A DNA stretch of 64,000 nt from Patiria miniata (taxonomy: Eukaryota > Echinodermata > Asteroidea > Valvatida > Asterinidae): positions 21,267,162 to 21,331,161 of the forward strand of contig NW_024037072.1 of the NCBI RefSeq assembly GCF_015706575.1, read 5' to 3'. Position 1 is the stretch's first letter; each line of letters starts with the position of its first letter. The position numbers and the translations under genes were made by a program. Below are positions 36,401 to 43,752 of this stretch, piece by piece. Below the pieces are notes generated by a model. It did no database searches. It was not told the DNA's origin and saw only the letters and a program-made list of their open reading frames with translations.

Positions 36401-39400
36401 CACCTTGTCTGTACAATCCAAGCTTGAAGAAAAAAAACAAAAAACAAACAAACAAACAAGCCGCGTGGCCGCGTCAATTCCGGAACTTTGGTCTGACCAG
36501 AGACCGAATATTTTTTTTTTGGCCTTACATGTAACTTTTTATTTTGTATTCCTGCAGGTTCCAGGCCATTATCAAGTCTTTGTGAACGCTCCTAAATTTC
36601 AAGATCTCAAGCAGGTCATGTCACGCAACGGCATACAGGCGGAGTTCAATGGCGGTGTGCTGGTCTGCAATTCGGTCGTGGCAATCAAAAGGGTAAGACA
36701 CTGACAAATCAAGGATACCTCAAAAGTGCACAAGGCATTCTGGATCAGAAGCTTGTAGAGTCTGACTGAAGAACTTGCACCCATATCAGCCTGGTGTTCT
36801 ACTCGCGCCAAACCAAAACAGTTTTAAGAGCAACCCAAGTCGAACTAAGTTTATTTTGGTTTCCGATATTCAACCTTTACGTATTATTTTTTCGTTAACT
36901 AAACATTGGAGTCATCCTTATAGACTGACACATTCAATCTTGTGATGTAGTCACTCTTTACTATTTCAAACCGCAGACTTTGTATGTACTTGATTCAATT
37001 CTTCAGAATAAATTGGTTCCGTGTGACCTTGGAACTTGGAACGCCAGGCCGAAATGGGTGTTAGAGGACGCAGTGACGAAATATTCCATTTTGTAGTTTG
37101 GAGGAGAATTCTGGAATGATATTCTTAGTGTAAAGCGTCGTAAACAGGAACGAATCCCGGGAAACTTCCCGTGAAGTGCTGAAGGGGAATTTCTGGAAGA
37201 TTCAGTCTTGCACAAAAACAGTCGGTCACACTTCAGTTGTGTTTACAAAACCTTTATTATAGCTCCCACTACAATATACATCCTTTCTCTTTCCCTACCA
37301 AACATTAACTCCAATACAAGCCATCATTAACCGCCCTCCTTCGCCACCCAATGCCAACTCTCCCTTCTTTTTAAGAACAAAATAATATTATTATATTCGC
37401 AGTTACCCCAACGCGCGCGTGCACGCACGCAGCTGTCCTCTTGCGCAGCTGTTCACACGCCATGCATAACAATTATAGTTACTTTTCAGATCACTACATT
37501 ATAGGAGAACCCACAAAATCAGGAATGGTTTTAATAAAACCAAATCCACGTGTTGGCCTAGGTAGGATTTGCACACAGTTACAGTGGTGGAAGGCAAGTA
37601 CATGTACCACTGTGCCAACCTGACTTCCTGCTGTTTTTGGAGGAATAGAGCAAGGTCAAAATGGAGATTGATAGCTAATATAATATGTTATTCAATCAAG
37701 CTAAATGAGTCGTTTGTCTGAAACTTTACTTTGGAGATTCAGGCCAAAATAGGGCTTCTTCATCACATCACTTCATCACATCTCTTGGTGCTCCGACTTC
37801 CATATTTTTTTGAACTAAAGATGGTATCAGCATGTGGTTTTCACATCACTAATGTTGATGAGATTGTACTCTTTTCAAAACTAAAAAAAAAATATTCAAT
37901 CTTGTTTTGTAGTCTCTCTTTACTGTTTCAAACGGATGGTCGACGTTGTATTAATTCAAATCTTCAGAATAAATTGGTTCAGTAACTTGTTTTGCTGTAA
38001 GTGATCATATGAAGGGTGTTGCATGTTTGGATTGTACAGTTACTTGGATAGGTCTTTCCATTCTTTTCTGTTAATAATGTGTAGCAAGACCCAAAAGAGT
38101 GAGGTGTTAATGTAACCTGGAAAAATGACACACTTGGGGGAACTCCGAAAACTAATACTCAATGGATCTTTGAAGGGAAAAGTCGCGAGGAAATTGAATT
38201 AATAGAGACCAGAGACCAATTCTAGATTTCAAACCAAAAAGGACCAAAAAGAATTTATTTACAACAACCTTAAACCATGTCCTTGCTCTATGCTTAAACC
38301 AAGAAATTGAGACTTAAAACCTAAAACCCTAATACATAAAAATGAAACCTAAAAAACCAAAGACTTAAAAATAACTTAAAGCAAAGACTTAAACCGAAAA
38401 CCAACACAGTGTGAATAGTGAATCTTTCAAAGAACACTCAAGCAGGAATAAGGTCTGTAAACAAGAAAATACAAAAAGAGAAAACATATAAGAAAATGAT
38501 CTAATGAATATTAGATACAAAGGAAGTGGGGGACACTAATCCCCAAAGTGACAGATTTGCAGTAATAAAACAAGTCCAGTGGCACCATCCTATACACAGG
38601 CCATGTGAGTTAAATGAGAACAAAGACAATTCTATGAAAAGCTAAAGCACATGGTTGAGATCATCTACATGTATACTTATGTATTAATACTTTTAAAAAT
38701 ATGCAAAAAGAAAATGAGAAAATCTAAAATCAAAGTGAAATCTTAACCTTACTGAATGAAACAAGGCAAAATCTATCCTTCAGTAAAACCAAGGTTGCAG
38801 TCAAACAGCCGAGAACAACTAGAAACTTTTCTCTTAAGGAATCAAAATGAGACTTTCATACAAAACTTTAACCTTCATCATTAAAACTGAAAGGATAAAA
38901 ACAACTATCATCAAAAAGAAGTAAAAATACTTAAGTCTTAAGCCAAATAATATGAAAAGGGTCACTTCAGAACTGGCAATTCTTCAAAGTTTCAAGCTGA
39001 CCAAAATCCACTTTTACTTAAACTATAAAAACTAAACAAACTTTCAAAAGAAAACTGGACTATATTTTTAATAATAATTATACATGATAAATGAAAAGTA
39101 GACAATATACAAAAGAAAACTCACCAAAGCAAATGACTCGGCAACAGACTAACTTCAAGCAGAACAGGCACTCCAGTTAGGAGGAAAATATATGCATGTA
39201 TGTCTATTGTCTGCTGGCTGAACTGAAATGTGACTTGACCATGTGGCAGCTTTTATAGGGGGAACATGTGGGCTTAAGTAAACAAACAGGGGGTCACACT
39301 ACCAACAAAGGGGGGGGGGACATCTTAACTTCAACTAAAATGATTTTCTTTTTCTAAGGGGAGCTACTCCTATTTAATACACTATCAAAATACACAAGTA

Positions 39401-39606
39401 AAACTTGGCCCTGCCACATTATTACCTCTCATTTGAGAAACAACCCACCTGAGAAAGCACCAAAAGTAACACCCCAAAAATGACTTTTTGTTGATCTTTT
39501 TCATTTTGTGCAGAACGATTCAGGAAGGATAACATTAGAGGGCTGCTTGAGTCCAGATTACTTCAAAGTGCGAGAGCTTCTCTATGAGCAGTACGCCATT
39601 ATCTGA
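15332..39606 (+). CDS. CPSF2: Cleavage and polyadenylation specificity factor subunit 2 (CPSF100), 18 coding exons
   Basis: Eighteen exons join in frame to 2301 nt, a 766-aa protein (human CPSF2 is 782 aa). It starts MTSIIKLT and ends [13 protein letters not shown]100 is the catalytically silent partner of the CPSF73 endonuclease in the nuclear mRNA 3'-processing complex. Residues 1-240 and about 370-420 form the metallo-beta-lactamase fold; the zinc motif of CPSF73 is replaced by YPDHLHLG at 62-69, as expected for an inactive subunit. The beta-CASP domain spans about 243-367. Residues 411-430 are acidic ([13 protein letters not shown]). Residues 449-480 match the conserved motif that docks CPSF100 on CPSF160-WDR33 ([23 protein letters not shown]). 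The C-terminal domain (516-766) binds CPSF73 and symplekin. The start is fixed by homology and by an acceptor 72 bases upstream. Introns are loaded with MITEs. The 3' end lies in a tandem duplication. It looks intact. Confidence 0.97.
15587..15922. repeat. CCCTAAC-ended repeat element, intron 2
   Basis: Begins TTAACCCTAAC (TTAA at 15583) and ends GTTAGGGTTTAG. The interior holds degenerate tandem copies of GGATTTTGATGGATTCAGGA. Related in its ends to the elements at 32048 and 33280. Confidence 0.55.
16015..16212 (+). mobile_element. SINE body fragment (5'-truncated)
   Basis: Holds GTGCCCTTGGGCAAGACACT and the CTCTCTCCACCCAGG block of the SINE at 6008. The tRNA head is missing. Confidence 0.65.
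16213..16705. mobile_element. Long inverted-repeat element (Tc1/mariner-like end)
   Basis: Arms of about 200 bp (16230-16430 and 16495-16700) are near-complementary over their whole length, sharing TTGCTAATTGGAACAGAAGT and CTCTAAATAGACCCTT. The left end reads TACAGGGTGGATC, mariner-like; the right end is eroded. CPSF2 intron 2. Confidence 0.7.
16892..17051 (+). CDS. CPSF2: CPSF2 coding exon 2 (residues 50-103)
   Basis: Encodes [20 protein letters not shown] to [12 protein letters not shown], including the degenerate zinc motif. Acceptor CCTCCAG, donor GTAAGT. Confidence 0.97.
17591..17998. mobile_element. TTAA MITE, CCCTAAC family, copy in CPSF2 intron 3
   Basis: Repeated CCTCAATCCTGCAAAATCCT blocks; ends GGTTAGGG with TTAA at 17999-18002. 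The left end is degenerate. Related copies at 22922 (inverted) and 32048. Confidence 0.65.
18189..18294 (+). CDS. CPSF2: CPSF2 coding exon 3 (residues 104-138)
   Basis: Encodes [20 protein letters not shown] and on to STNLK. Acceptor GTTTTCAG, donor GTACAC, phase 1. Confidence 0.96.
18375..18613. mobile_element. TTAA MITE, CCAGTT family, copy 1
   Basis: TTAA on both sides (18371-18374, 18614-18617), ends CCAGTTCACG and GCGCAAACTGG. The interior matches the inverted copy at 29274 (GACGGCCTGAACCCGTCTGG). Confidence 0.75.
19427..19670 (+). mobile_element. tRNA-derived SINE, plus strand
   Basis: Head with GTGGTCTATTGG and GGTTCAAGCCC, body TTGAGTAAGGCACTTTACCT, GGAGGAGGTGTGGCGATCCC. Same family as the copies at 41183 and 44806. 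Confidence 0.8.
19906..20151 (+). CDS. CPSF2: CPSF2 coding exon 4 (residues 139-220)
   Basis: Encodes [20 protein letters not shown] through [20 protein letters not shown]. Holds the GHMIGG strand and the ITDAFNA block of the lactamase fold. Confidence 0.97.
20205..20475 (+). repeat. Repeat of GTTGGATTCAGCAG-type blocks
   Basis: Begins CCAACCCTAACCCTGCTGAA. Several alternating-orientation copies of CTGCTGAATCCAACAG follow, ending near GGGGGTTAGG. CPSF2 intron 4. Confidence 0.55.
20510..20960. repeat. Dispersed repeat related to 21345-21670 and 30903-31302
   Basis: Shares TGAAATTATTC, TGGCATGCTGTCATTTTGAA and TTCTCAGAATATACA-type blocks in order with the other copies. Confidence 0.45.
21345..21665. 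repeat. Dispersed repeat related to 30903-31302
   Basis: Shares ATTATTCCGTCTGGCTTG, GATCAAAACGTTGTGCAT, TTTTCTCGAAAAGTG and TTTGAGTGGTGTTATTATTG with that copy. Confidence 0.6.
21667..21917. mobile_element. MITE with CAAGCTAAATGAGTC inverted ends, copy 1
   Basis: Ends TGTGATGTGATCAAGCTAAA and its approximate complement on the right. The interior has CAGGCCAAAATAGGGCCACT. Copies at 30496 (inverted) and 37690 (partial). Confidence 0.7.
22082..22170 (+). CDS. CPSF2: CPSF2 coding exon 5 (residues 221-250)
   Basis: Encodes [30 protein letters not shown], matching the [14 protein letters not shown] block of the family. Confidence 0.96.
22534..22632 (+). CDS. CPSF2: CPSF2 coding exon 6 (residues 251-283)
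   Basis: Encodes [33 protein letters not shown], within the beta-CASP domain. Confidence 0.97.
22922..23300. mobile_element. TTAA MITE, CCCTAAC family, inverted copy, CPSF2 intron 6
   Basis: Begins TTACCCTAACC, ends GGAGTTAGGG with TTAA at 23301-23304. The interior has GGATTTTGCAGGATTGAGGC blocks. Confidence 0.65.
23433..23555 (+). CDS. CPSF2: CPSF2 coding exon 7 (residues 284-324)
   Basis: Encodes [20 protein letters not shown] and on to [11 protein letters not shown], beta-CASP domain. Confidence 0.97.
23780..23877. repeat. 98-bp imperfect hairpin
   Basis: Arms of about 42 bp share GACAGAA and GAATGTTCCA in opposite orientation around a short GC-richer loop (GGCTTCGCC). It could be a small MITE. 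CPSF2 intron 7. Confidence 0.65.
24325..24935. repeat. Inverted-repeat element with GACGCGTCGCAGCGCT arms
   Basis: The left end has TTTCACGAAGCGCTGCGACG and ATGATCCATTTCACGAAA; the right end has the complements (GTGAAATGGATC, GACGCGTCGCAGCGCTGCGA). About 600 bp, CPSF2 intron 7. Confidence 0.6.
24995..25162 (+). CDS. CPSF2: CPSF2 coding exon 8 (residues 325-380)
   Basis: Encodes [20 protein letters not shown], the [17 protein letters not shown] block and on to KEVKLK. Confidence 0.97.
25475..25988. mobile_element. TTAA-target MITE, AGGGAATATACA family, copy 2
   Basis: TTAA at 25471-25474 and 25989-25992, ends AGGGAAGATACA and TGTATATTCCCT, central GGTCGGCCGACC palindrome at about 25630-25641. 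CPSF2 intron 8. Confidence 0.8.
26104..26192 (+). CDS. CPSF2: CPSF2 coding exon 9 (residues 381-409)
   Basis: Encodes [29 protein letters not shown], the charged helix following the beta-CASP domain. Donor GTAAGC, phase 2. Confidence 0.95.
26193..27017. other. CPSF2 intron 9, no feature recognised in this part
   Basis: AT-rich intron DNA. I see no inverted repeat, ORF or RNA that can be supported before the short TTAA element at 27018. Confidence 0.4.
27018..27161. mobile_element. Short TTAA MITE with CCCTA ends
   Basis: TTAA at 27014-27017 and 27162-27165, ends CCCTATAACC and GACGTTAGGG. 144 bp, CPSF2 intron 9. Confidence 0.6.
27651..27765 (+). CDS. CPSF2: CPSF2 coding exon 10 (residues 410-448)
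   Basis: Encodes [20 protein letters not shown] and on to [12 protein letters not shown], the acidic region and the HDLM block. Confidence 0.94.
28942..29106 (+). CDS. CPSF2: CPSF2 coding exon 11 (residues 449-503)
   Basis: Encodes [20 protein letters not shown], then [20 protein letters not shown]. This is the conserved CPSF160-WDR33 docking motif. Confidence 0.97.
29157..29640. mobile_element. Inverted-repeat MITE with GTCTGAAA arms, carrying a nested TTAA MITE
   Basis: Left AGGAATGTCTGAAATGCTGG and TTTGGTCACCGTTTCAGAC are mirrored on the right by AACGGTGACCAAGTGTCTGA and TTAAGACATTCCTGG. The element at 29274-29533 interrupts it. CPSF2 intron 11. Confidence 0.7.
29274..29533. mobile_element. 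TTAA MITE, CCAGTT family, copy 2 (inverted, nested)
   Basis: TTAA at 29270-29273 and 29534-29537, ends CCAGTTTGCGCC and CACGTGAACTGG-type (GACGTGAACTGG). The interior is the reverse complement of the copy at 18375. Confidence 0.8.
29914..30271. mobile_element. PIF/Harbinger-type MITE, copy 1
   Basis: TAA target duplication (29911-29913, 30272-30274). Inverted ends GGCC-A(n) followed by TCGGTCTCTGGTCAG. The interior has repeated GCACCAAGG blocks. CPSF2 intron 11. Confidence 0.8.
30422..30458 (+). CDS. CPSF2: CPSF2 coding exon 12 (residues 504-515), 37-bp microexon
   Basis: Encodes [12 protein letters not shown] between a GTGTTCAG acceptor and a GTGAGA donor; its phase fits the flanking exons. 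Confidence 0.85.
30496..30723. mobile_element. MITE with CAAGCTAAATGAGTC inverted ends, copy 2
   Basis: Ends TGTGATGCGATCAAGCTAAA and its complement; CPSF2 intron 12. Orientation is opposite to copy 1. Confidence 0.75.
30903..31302. repeat. Dispersed TTAAAGG-ended element, CPSF2 intron 12
   Basis: Begins TTAAAGGAATAAAGGG and ends near ACATCCCTTTAG. It is the most complete member of the family also seen at 20510 and 21345. Confidence 0.55.
31335..31477 (+). CDS. CPSF2: CPSF2 coding exon 13 (residues 516-563)
   Basis: Encodes [20 protein letters not shown] and [20 protein letters not shown] to KPRQL, the start of the C-terminal domain. Confidence 0.97.
32048..32440. mobile_element. TTAA MITE, CCCTAAC family, best copy
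   Basis: TTAA at 32044-32047 and 32441-32444, ends CCCTAACTCCCTAG and GGCAGTTAGGG. 393 bp with CCTCAATCCTGCA-type blocks. CPSF2 intron 13. Confidence 0.75.
33101..33235 (+). CDS. CPSF2: CPSF2 coding exon 14 (residues 564-608)
   Basis: Encodes [20 protein letters not shown] and on to [13 protein letters not shown]. Confidence 0.97.
33280..33491. mobile_element. TTAA MITE with CCCTAAC ends, distinct interior
   Basis: TTAA at 33276-33279 and 33492-33495, ends CCCTAACTGAAC and GGGTGTTAGGG. The interior has GTCCAACAG-type blocks unlike the 32048 element. CPSF2 intron 14. Confidence 0.7.
33704..33875 (+). CDS. CPSF2: CPSF2 coding exon 15 (residues 609-665)
   Basis: Encodes [30 protein letters not shown] and an acidic tail. 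Phase 1 exit. Confidence 0.97.
33915..34075 (+). mobile_element. tRNA-derived SINE (third family)
   Basis: A tRNA-like head from GTTGGCTCGGTGGTCGAGTG to GGTTCGAGTCCCGCCCGAGT holds clear A and B boxes, followed by GACTTTCACTTGGGAGGTGA. It starts 40 bases after exon 15 of CPSF2. Not a tRNA gene: the acceptor stem does not pair properly. Confidence 0.75.
34928..35004 (+). CDS. CPSF2: CPSF2 coding exon 16 (residues 666-691)
   Basis: Encodes [26 protein letters not shown]. Its donor GTATGT is followed after only six bases by the target duplication of a hAT-like element. Confidence 0.96.
35019..35566. mobile_element. hAT-type MITE inserted at the start of CPSF2 intron 16
   Basis: Ends CAGTGGCGTAGCC and CTACGCCACTG. 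The 8-bp CTGCTATA repeats at 35011-35018 and 35570-35577, with an extra CTG on the right side. The interior holds two copies of a block with GGGCCCCGAAAA and GGATTCTAGATGTTCTGTGG. Confidence 0.7.
36149..36524. mobile_element. PIF/Harbinger-type MITE, copy 2
   Basis: TTA target duplication (36146-36148, 36525-36527) and the same TCGGTCTCTGGTCAG ends and GCACCAAGG interior as the copy at 29914. It ends about 30 bases before exon 17. Confidence 0.8.
36558..36692 (+). CDS. CPSF2: CPSF2 coding exon 17 (residues 692-736)
   Basis: Encodes [20 protein letters not shown] and [25 protein letters not shown]. It lies just upstream of the tandem duplication. Confidence 0.97.
37130..37498 (-). mobile_element. 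Solo LTR-like fossil (369 bp)
   Basis: TG...CA ends on the minus strand, with an AATAAA signal inside; present in copy A and absent at the matching point of copy B (near 42628). The family is not resolved. It postdates the tandem duplication. Confidence 0.5.
37690..37890. mobile_element. MITE with CAAGCTAAATGAGTC end, partial copy 3
   Basis: The left end TCAATCAAGCTAAATGAGTC and the CAGGCCAAAATAGGGC interior match the copy at 21667; the right end is missing. Confidence 0.6.
38111..39418 (-). mobile_element. Solo LTR, Ty3/gypsy-like fossil (1308 bp)
   Basis: TGTGGCAGGGCC start and GGTTACA end on the minus strand, a TATAAAA promoter block near 39255 and an AATAAA signal near 38250. No internal coding region remains. 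It lies in intron 17 of CPSF2, in copy A of the duplication only, so it is younger than the duplication. Family assignment is by the form of the ends. Confidence 0.65.
39514..39606 (+). CDS. CPSF2: CPSF2 terminal coding exon 18 (residues 737-766, stop)
   Basis: Encodes [30 protein letters not shown] and TGA. It is the intact copy of two; the second lies at 43660. Confidence 0.97.
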   Translation, partial: NDSGRITLEGCLSPDYFKVRELLYEQYAII

Positions 39607-40134
39607 GATGGAGACAAAAACTGTGGATTCAGTTTCTTCAGGAATTATCTACACATCTTCTGGTATCAGCACAATCTTCAACCATTTTCGAAACCATGAT
39701 TTTGTCTCTGGCTTCAACTCAAAGGGACGCAAAATGTCAAGCGTGGATGTGAAAATGTACATTTTGTGACACTGGACATTATTTATCTTTACGAGTTATG
39801 AGTTTGTAAGTATTCAGTTATGAGTTTATAACCCAGTACCGAAGTGTGATGACATCTGCCTGGTTAGCGCGTATGATGACTTGAGCTATGCGCATGAACC
39901 AAACTACGCAGGAAAACATTGTAGTCTATTGCTTTTTCATTAACTTGGAAACACATGAACATGAACATGAACACAAATGTTGTAGCCAAGTCACAAATCA
40001 GGTTTCGAGAAGTCGAGTCACAAGTAATGAACAGTAACAAAGGAGTGTCTTGTTGTTGCAGTTCATTTCCAGTTCAACCCTGATAAGAAGAGCACTGTTA
40101 ATACAACATCCTACTTATAACAAGCACAACTTTA

Positions 40135-40505
40135 GGCCAAAAAAAAAAAGTCTCCGGTTTCTGGTATGGAGCTTGCCCAAAAAGTGGTGCGGCGACGCGG
40201 CTTTTTTTTTTTTTTTACCTGATTTTTTTGCTTCAAATGTCGGCTGATGACTGCAAATGGTGCCCTACTAAACTTGGTGCAAATGTATGGGAGTCCAGAG
40301 AGGCCACATAAAGCTTATTCTCGACCATAACCCAATCTAAAAACACGTTAAAATTGTGCAGCAGCAGAATTCCAGTCAAACCAGTGAGTTTGGCGGTTTT
40401 GAGACATCATCTTTTATTGAAAAAAAAACTTTTTCATTTTGCCGACGCGCATGGCTACGGCGACGCACGCGCATACCAGAAACCGGAGACTTTTTTTTTT
40501 TGGCC
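40135..40505. mobile_element. PIF/Harbinger-type MITE, GTCTCCGGTTTCTGGTAT family
   Basis: TTA on both sides (40132-40134, 40506-40508), ends GGCC-A(n) then GTCTCCGGTTTCTGGTAT and the complement. A relative of the copies at 29914 and 36149 with a different subterminal sequence. Confidence 0.8.
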
Positions 40506-40625
40506 TTAGGTCCAGAGTCTTTGTTTTTCTTTGTTTTCCATTTTACTGTTAATACAAGGTACCTGTTATAACAAGTTAATCTGTTAAGTCCCAAGGACCT
40601 CGTTATAAAGGTGTTCGACTACTTA

Positions 40626-40995
40626 AGCCCTTTTCACACTAGACAAATCTCGGGGTTGACGCAGGGTTGACGCAGGGTTGAAAACATGCATCGTTTCACA
40701 CTTGAAGAATTTCAACCCTGCGTCAACCCTGCGTCAACCCCGAGATTGAGTTTGCCTCGGGTTGAACTCAACCCTGATCCAGACCAGGGTTGAGATTTTC
40801 AACCCGGGTTGAAGTTCTTGCCAGGGTTCAAAACAGTAGTAACTGAGCATGATAAGCTTGATTTGCATGAAACAAGTGTGAAATGATGCGGGGTTGAACG
40901 CGGGGTTGAAAAATCAACAACTCAATCCGGGGCGGCACTGGGTCACCCAGGGTTGAGTTCAACCCGGGTTGAGAGGCTCTAGTGTGAAAAGGGCT
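40626..40995. mobile_element. PIF/Harbinger-type MITE with AGCCCTTTTCACACTAGA ends
   Basis: TTA on both sides (40623-40625, 40996-40998). The interior repeats CAGGGTTGACG and its complements. The matching point of copy B (about 44633-44635) has a single TTA and no element. Confidence 0.8.
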
Positions 40996-41182
40996 TTAGC
41001 TTGACTTGGCTTGGATCTGAATAATTGACTTGTGATGGACTCAACTACGACACTGTCTGTACAATTGATATTCTGTTAATAAATGGAAGATTTCTTCAAA
41101 ATTTGTACGGTTGTATTTTACACCCAAGCCTCAATTTTAAAAGGAGACCCCCTTAAAAGAGGGGCGTGTAATGTAAAGGTAA

Positions 41183-41477
41183 AAGAAACGAACCTGTGTT
41201 CACAGGAACGGAGTGCCCATCTCTCTTTCAAAGCGATTGGGCCAGACTCCAGTCCATGAAATGCTACTGTGGGGGGATTACCACACCTCCTCCACAGCGA
41301 GTCTGTTACCTTCCCAGCATTGAGTAATGCGGTACCCGTTGAACACCAGGATTGAGAGGAGTAATTGAGGTAAAGTGCCTTACTCAAGGGCACAACACGC
41401 ATGGCCACCGAGGGGCTCGAACCCACAATCGCACGATCATGAATCCTGTGTTCCAACGCTAGACCACACGTGCCCCA
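41183..41477 (-). mobile_element. tRNA-derived SINE, minus strand (copy A)
   Basis: The reverse complement reads GTGGTCTAGCGTTGGAACAC, GGGTTCGAGCCCC, TTGAGTAAGGCACTTTACCT. Also present in copy B at 44806, so it predates the duplication. Confidence 0.85.
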
Positions 41478-41998
41478 CTAAGAGCGGATTGAAACATGGA
41501 TAACACATGAGAATATGGTTCTTAATGCAGTTGCAAATCTCGCAAGAGGAGAATTCATTTGGATAGCGGCAAACGTCACAATGAAAATTCATTTGTTTAC
41601 ATGAAATTCACTTCGCTTTCGCTTTTGCGTGGAATGTGATCTGGCCTCTAGCCTGCTGCAAGTCTTTAGGCTAAGTTGTCACGAGTTTATCCATAAGCTT
41701 TGGAATAAAGAAGGCTTCAATAGCCTAAAATATGAGCAGTGTGGTACAACTGTTTCTGTATTTATCGTGTGCACCATTATACCACTGAACTGTCCTGTTA
41801 CAGTGATTTTTTTCCCCACGATGGGTGAAGTTTTGACAAGAACCTATTATAAAGCTCAGTTTATTCATTTGCTCTAAGCATGCATTATTGAAGCTTTGCC
41901 CACACACACACGTATAATATGAAACTACATTATTTTTTGTCCTTGGGGATCCCTCCACTTTCCAAAAGTTCTAGATCCCGATGGTGCCACTTGTCAGT

Positions 41999-42163
41999 TC
42001 AATTTTGATTGGGATACACCGCACCGGTAATCTTGACCAAGATATCCCACAGCTTATCCTGCAGGTCCTTGTCATTGGAAACAGCCGAGGATTCGGTTTC
42101 TTTGTCGTCCACAAAATACTTGCCGGACGCCCCATCTATTAAGGCAGGGTCGGTGGCCGCTCT
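41999..42163 (-). pseudogene. Orphan 3' fragment of the SDR gene
   Basis: Encodes about 52 residues colinear with the SDR C terminus (ASGKYFVDDKETESSAVSND to GAVYPNQN, stop kept). Homology ends abruptly near 42163. It has no catalytic core and no promoter of its own. It arose by the tandem duplication. Confidence 0.85.
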
Positions 42164-43117
42164 GACAGTAGCCGTGTCTAGGTTTCGCGATATAGAAAGC
42201 GCCCGCTGATTGGTCAAAATCTAGAGGTCAAGATGCGGTAATTAATCGGCTAATCTGACTAGCTGAGCTGTATGACAGGGCAGACCCCAAGATTAGATCC
42301 GAGCTCCTCGACGCAGATCACAGGTTCCGCCAAGCGGGTGGGAGTGAGCTAAGTATATTTTGGTTTCAGATATGCAAACTTTACTTTTAAATTTTTCGTT
42401 TTATTTTTTTTAGTCATCCCGACAGACTGACACATTCAATCTTGTGATGTAGTCACTCTTTACTGTTTCAAACGGCAGACTTTGTATGTACTTTAATTCA
42501 AATCTTCAGAATAAATCGGTTCAGTGTGACCTCGGAATGACAGTCCGAAATGGTTGTTAGGAGGACGCAGTGACGAAATATTCCATTTTGTAGTTTGGAG
42601 GAGAATTCTGGAATGATATTCTTAAGAGAACCCACATAATCAGGAATGGACTGAATAAAACCAAATCCACGTGTTGGCCTAGGTAGGATTTGCATACAGT
42701 TACAGTGGTGAAAGGCAAGTACCACTGTGCCAACCTGACCTCCTGCTGTTTATTTTAGGTATAGGGCAAGGTCAAAATGGAGATTGATCATTGATAACTA
42801 ATATAATATGCTTATATTCCTTACCTCAAAGTTCATCCATAAAAATGGATTACAGGAACAGATGGGCTTGGCATGTTTGTCTGGGAAAATAGTCACAGTC
42901 ATTAAAAGCCTTAACCCAAGGCTGTCAACTTGTTTGCTACAAGCTAAAAATCTGCCTTTACCAATATTCAGATGTACGCAAGTTAGGGTCAGGATGCTCC
43001 AGGTATAATTGTGATTTAATTATATGGAAAGTGATTTGCCATTGGACTAACTCCATTTTTAAAGTCGAAAAAGTTGGGGAAAAAAGACAACTGCACTTAA
43101 ACGTACTGGATGGAGAA

Positions 43118-43291
43118 CAATTTCACGACCTATCTGGGTCGCTTCCTTAGCTCAATGGGCGGCGGGGAAGCGACCGGTGCCTGAAGGGGCGTTGTGATTG
43201 TCTCTTCTACTGTTCTGTTGATCACGTTAATCACCGGAGTGTAGTGTAGGGACACCGGCTCTTTCCAGCCGCCCATTCGGCCCAGATAGGT
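43118..43291. mobile_element. Small inverted-repeat element with ACCTATCTGGG ends
   Basis: Ends ACCTATCTGGGTCG and GGCCCAGATAGGT; just inside, AATGGGCGGC and GCCGCCCATT also pair. GC-rich. Copy A has no counterpart. A structured RNA gene was considered, but no known family fits. Confidence 0.6.
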
Positions 43292-43659
43292 ATAGTGAGA
43301 CTGTCCTCCGTCAAGTAAGTTTAAGTCCAGTGTCTTGTTTCACCTTTTTGCGAATTGATAATACCTGGATGTCTGAAAATCTCCAGCAATCCCTCTTTTA
43401 AAGCCCTACATGTGTATGACAGTCAGTAGCTGAAAATGTTTGTAAAAAAAATCTTGTTTTGCCGTGAGTGATCATAAAGGGTGTTGCATGTTTGGAGTGT
43501 ACAGTTACTGGGATAGGTCTTTCCATTGGTTTCTGTTAATAATGTGTAACTATAAGACCCAAAAGAGTGAGGCGCTAAAATGACATTTTTTGTTTGTTAC
43601 CACCATTTGAGAAACAACCCAAAAATGACATTTTTGTTAATCGTGTTCATTTTGTGCAG

Positions 43660-43752
43660 AACGATTCTGGAAGGATAACATTAGAGGGCTGCTTGAGTCC
43701 AGATTAGTTCAAAGTGCGAGAGCTTCTCTATGAGCAGTACGCCATTATCTGA
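43660..43752 (+). pseudogene. Duplicated CPSF2 terminal exon (exon 18B) with internal stop
   Basis: 93 bp, the same length as exon 18, with an intact TTTTGTGCAG acceptor. Codon 16 is TAG at 43705-43707 where exon 18 has TAC (Tyr). If spliced to exon 17 it would give a CPSF100 lacking the last 15 residues. Otherwise nearly identical to exon 18. Confidence 0.85.

Larger units (their letters stand above)
36835..42163. repeat. Tandem segmental duplication, copy A
   Basis: Holds CPSF2 exon 18 with its flanks and the 3' end of the SDR gene. It matches copy B in order and orientation. It is longer than copy B because of insertions at 37130, 38111, 40135 and 40626 that copy B lacks. Confidence 0.85.

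Noticed and set aside
43118-43291. A spliceosomal or other structured RNA gene
   Set aside because: The inverted GC-rich arms suggested an RNA, but no snRNA, RNase P or 7SK landmarks are present, and the ends look like transposon inverted repeats.
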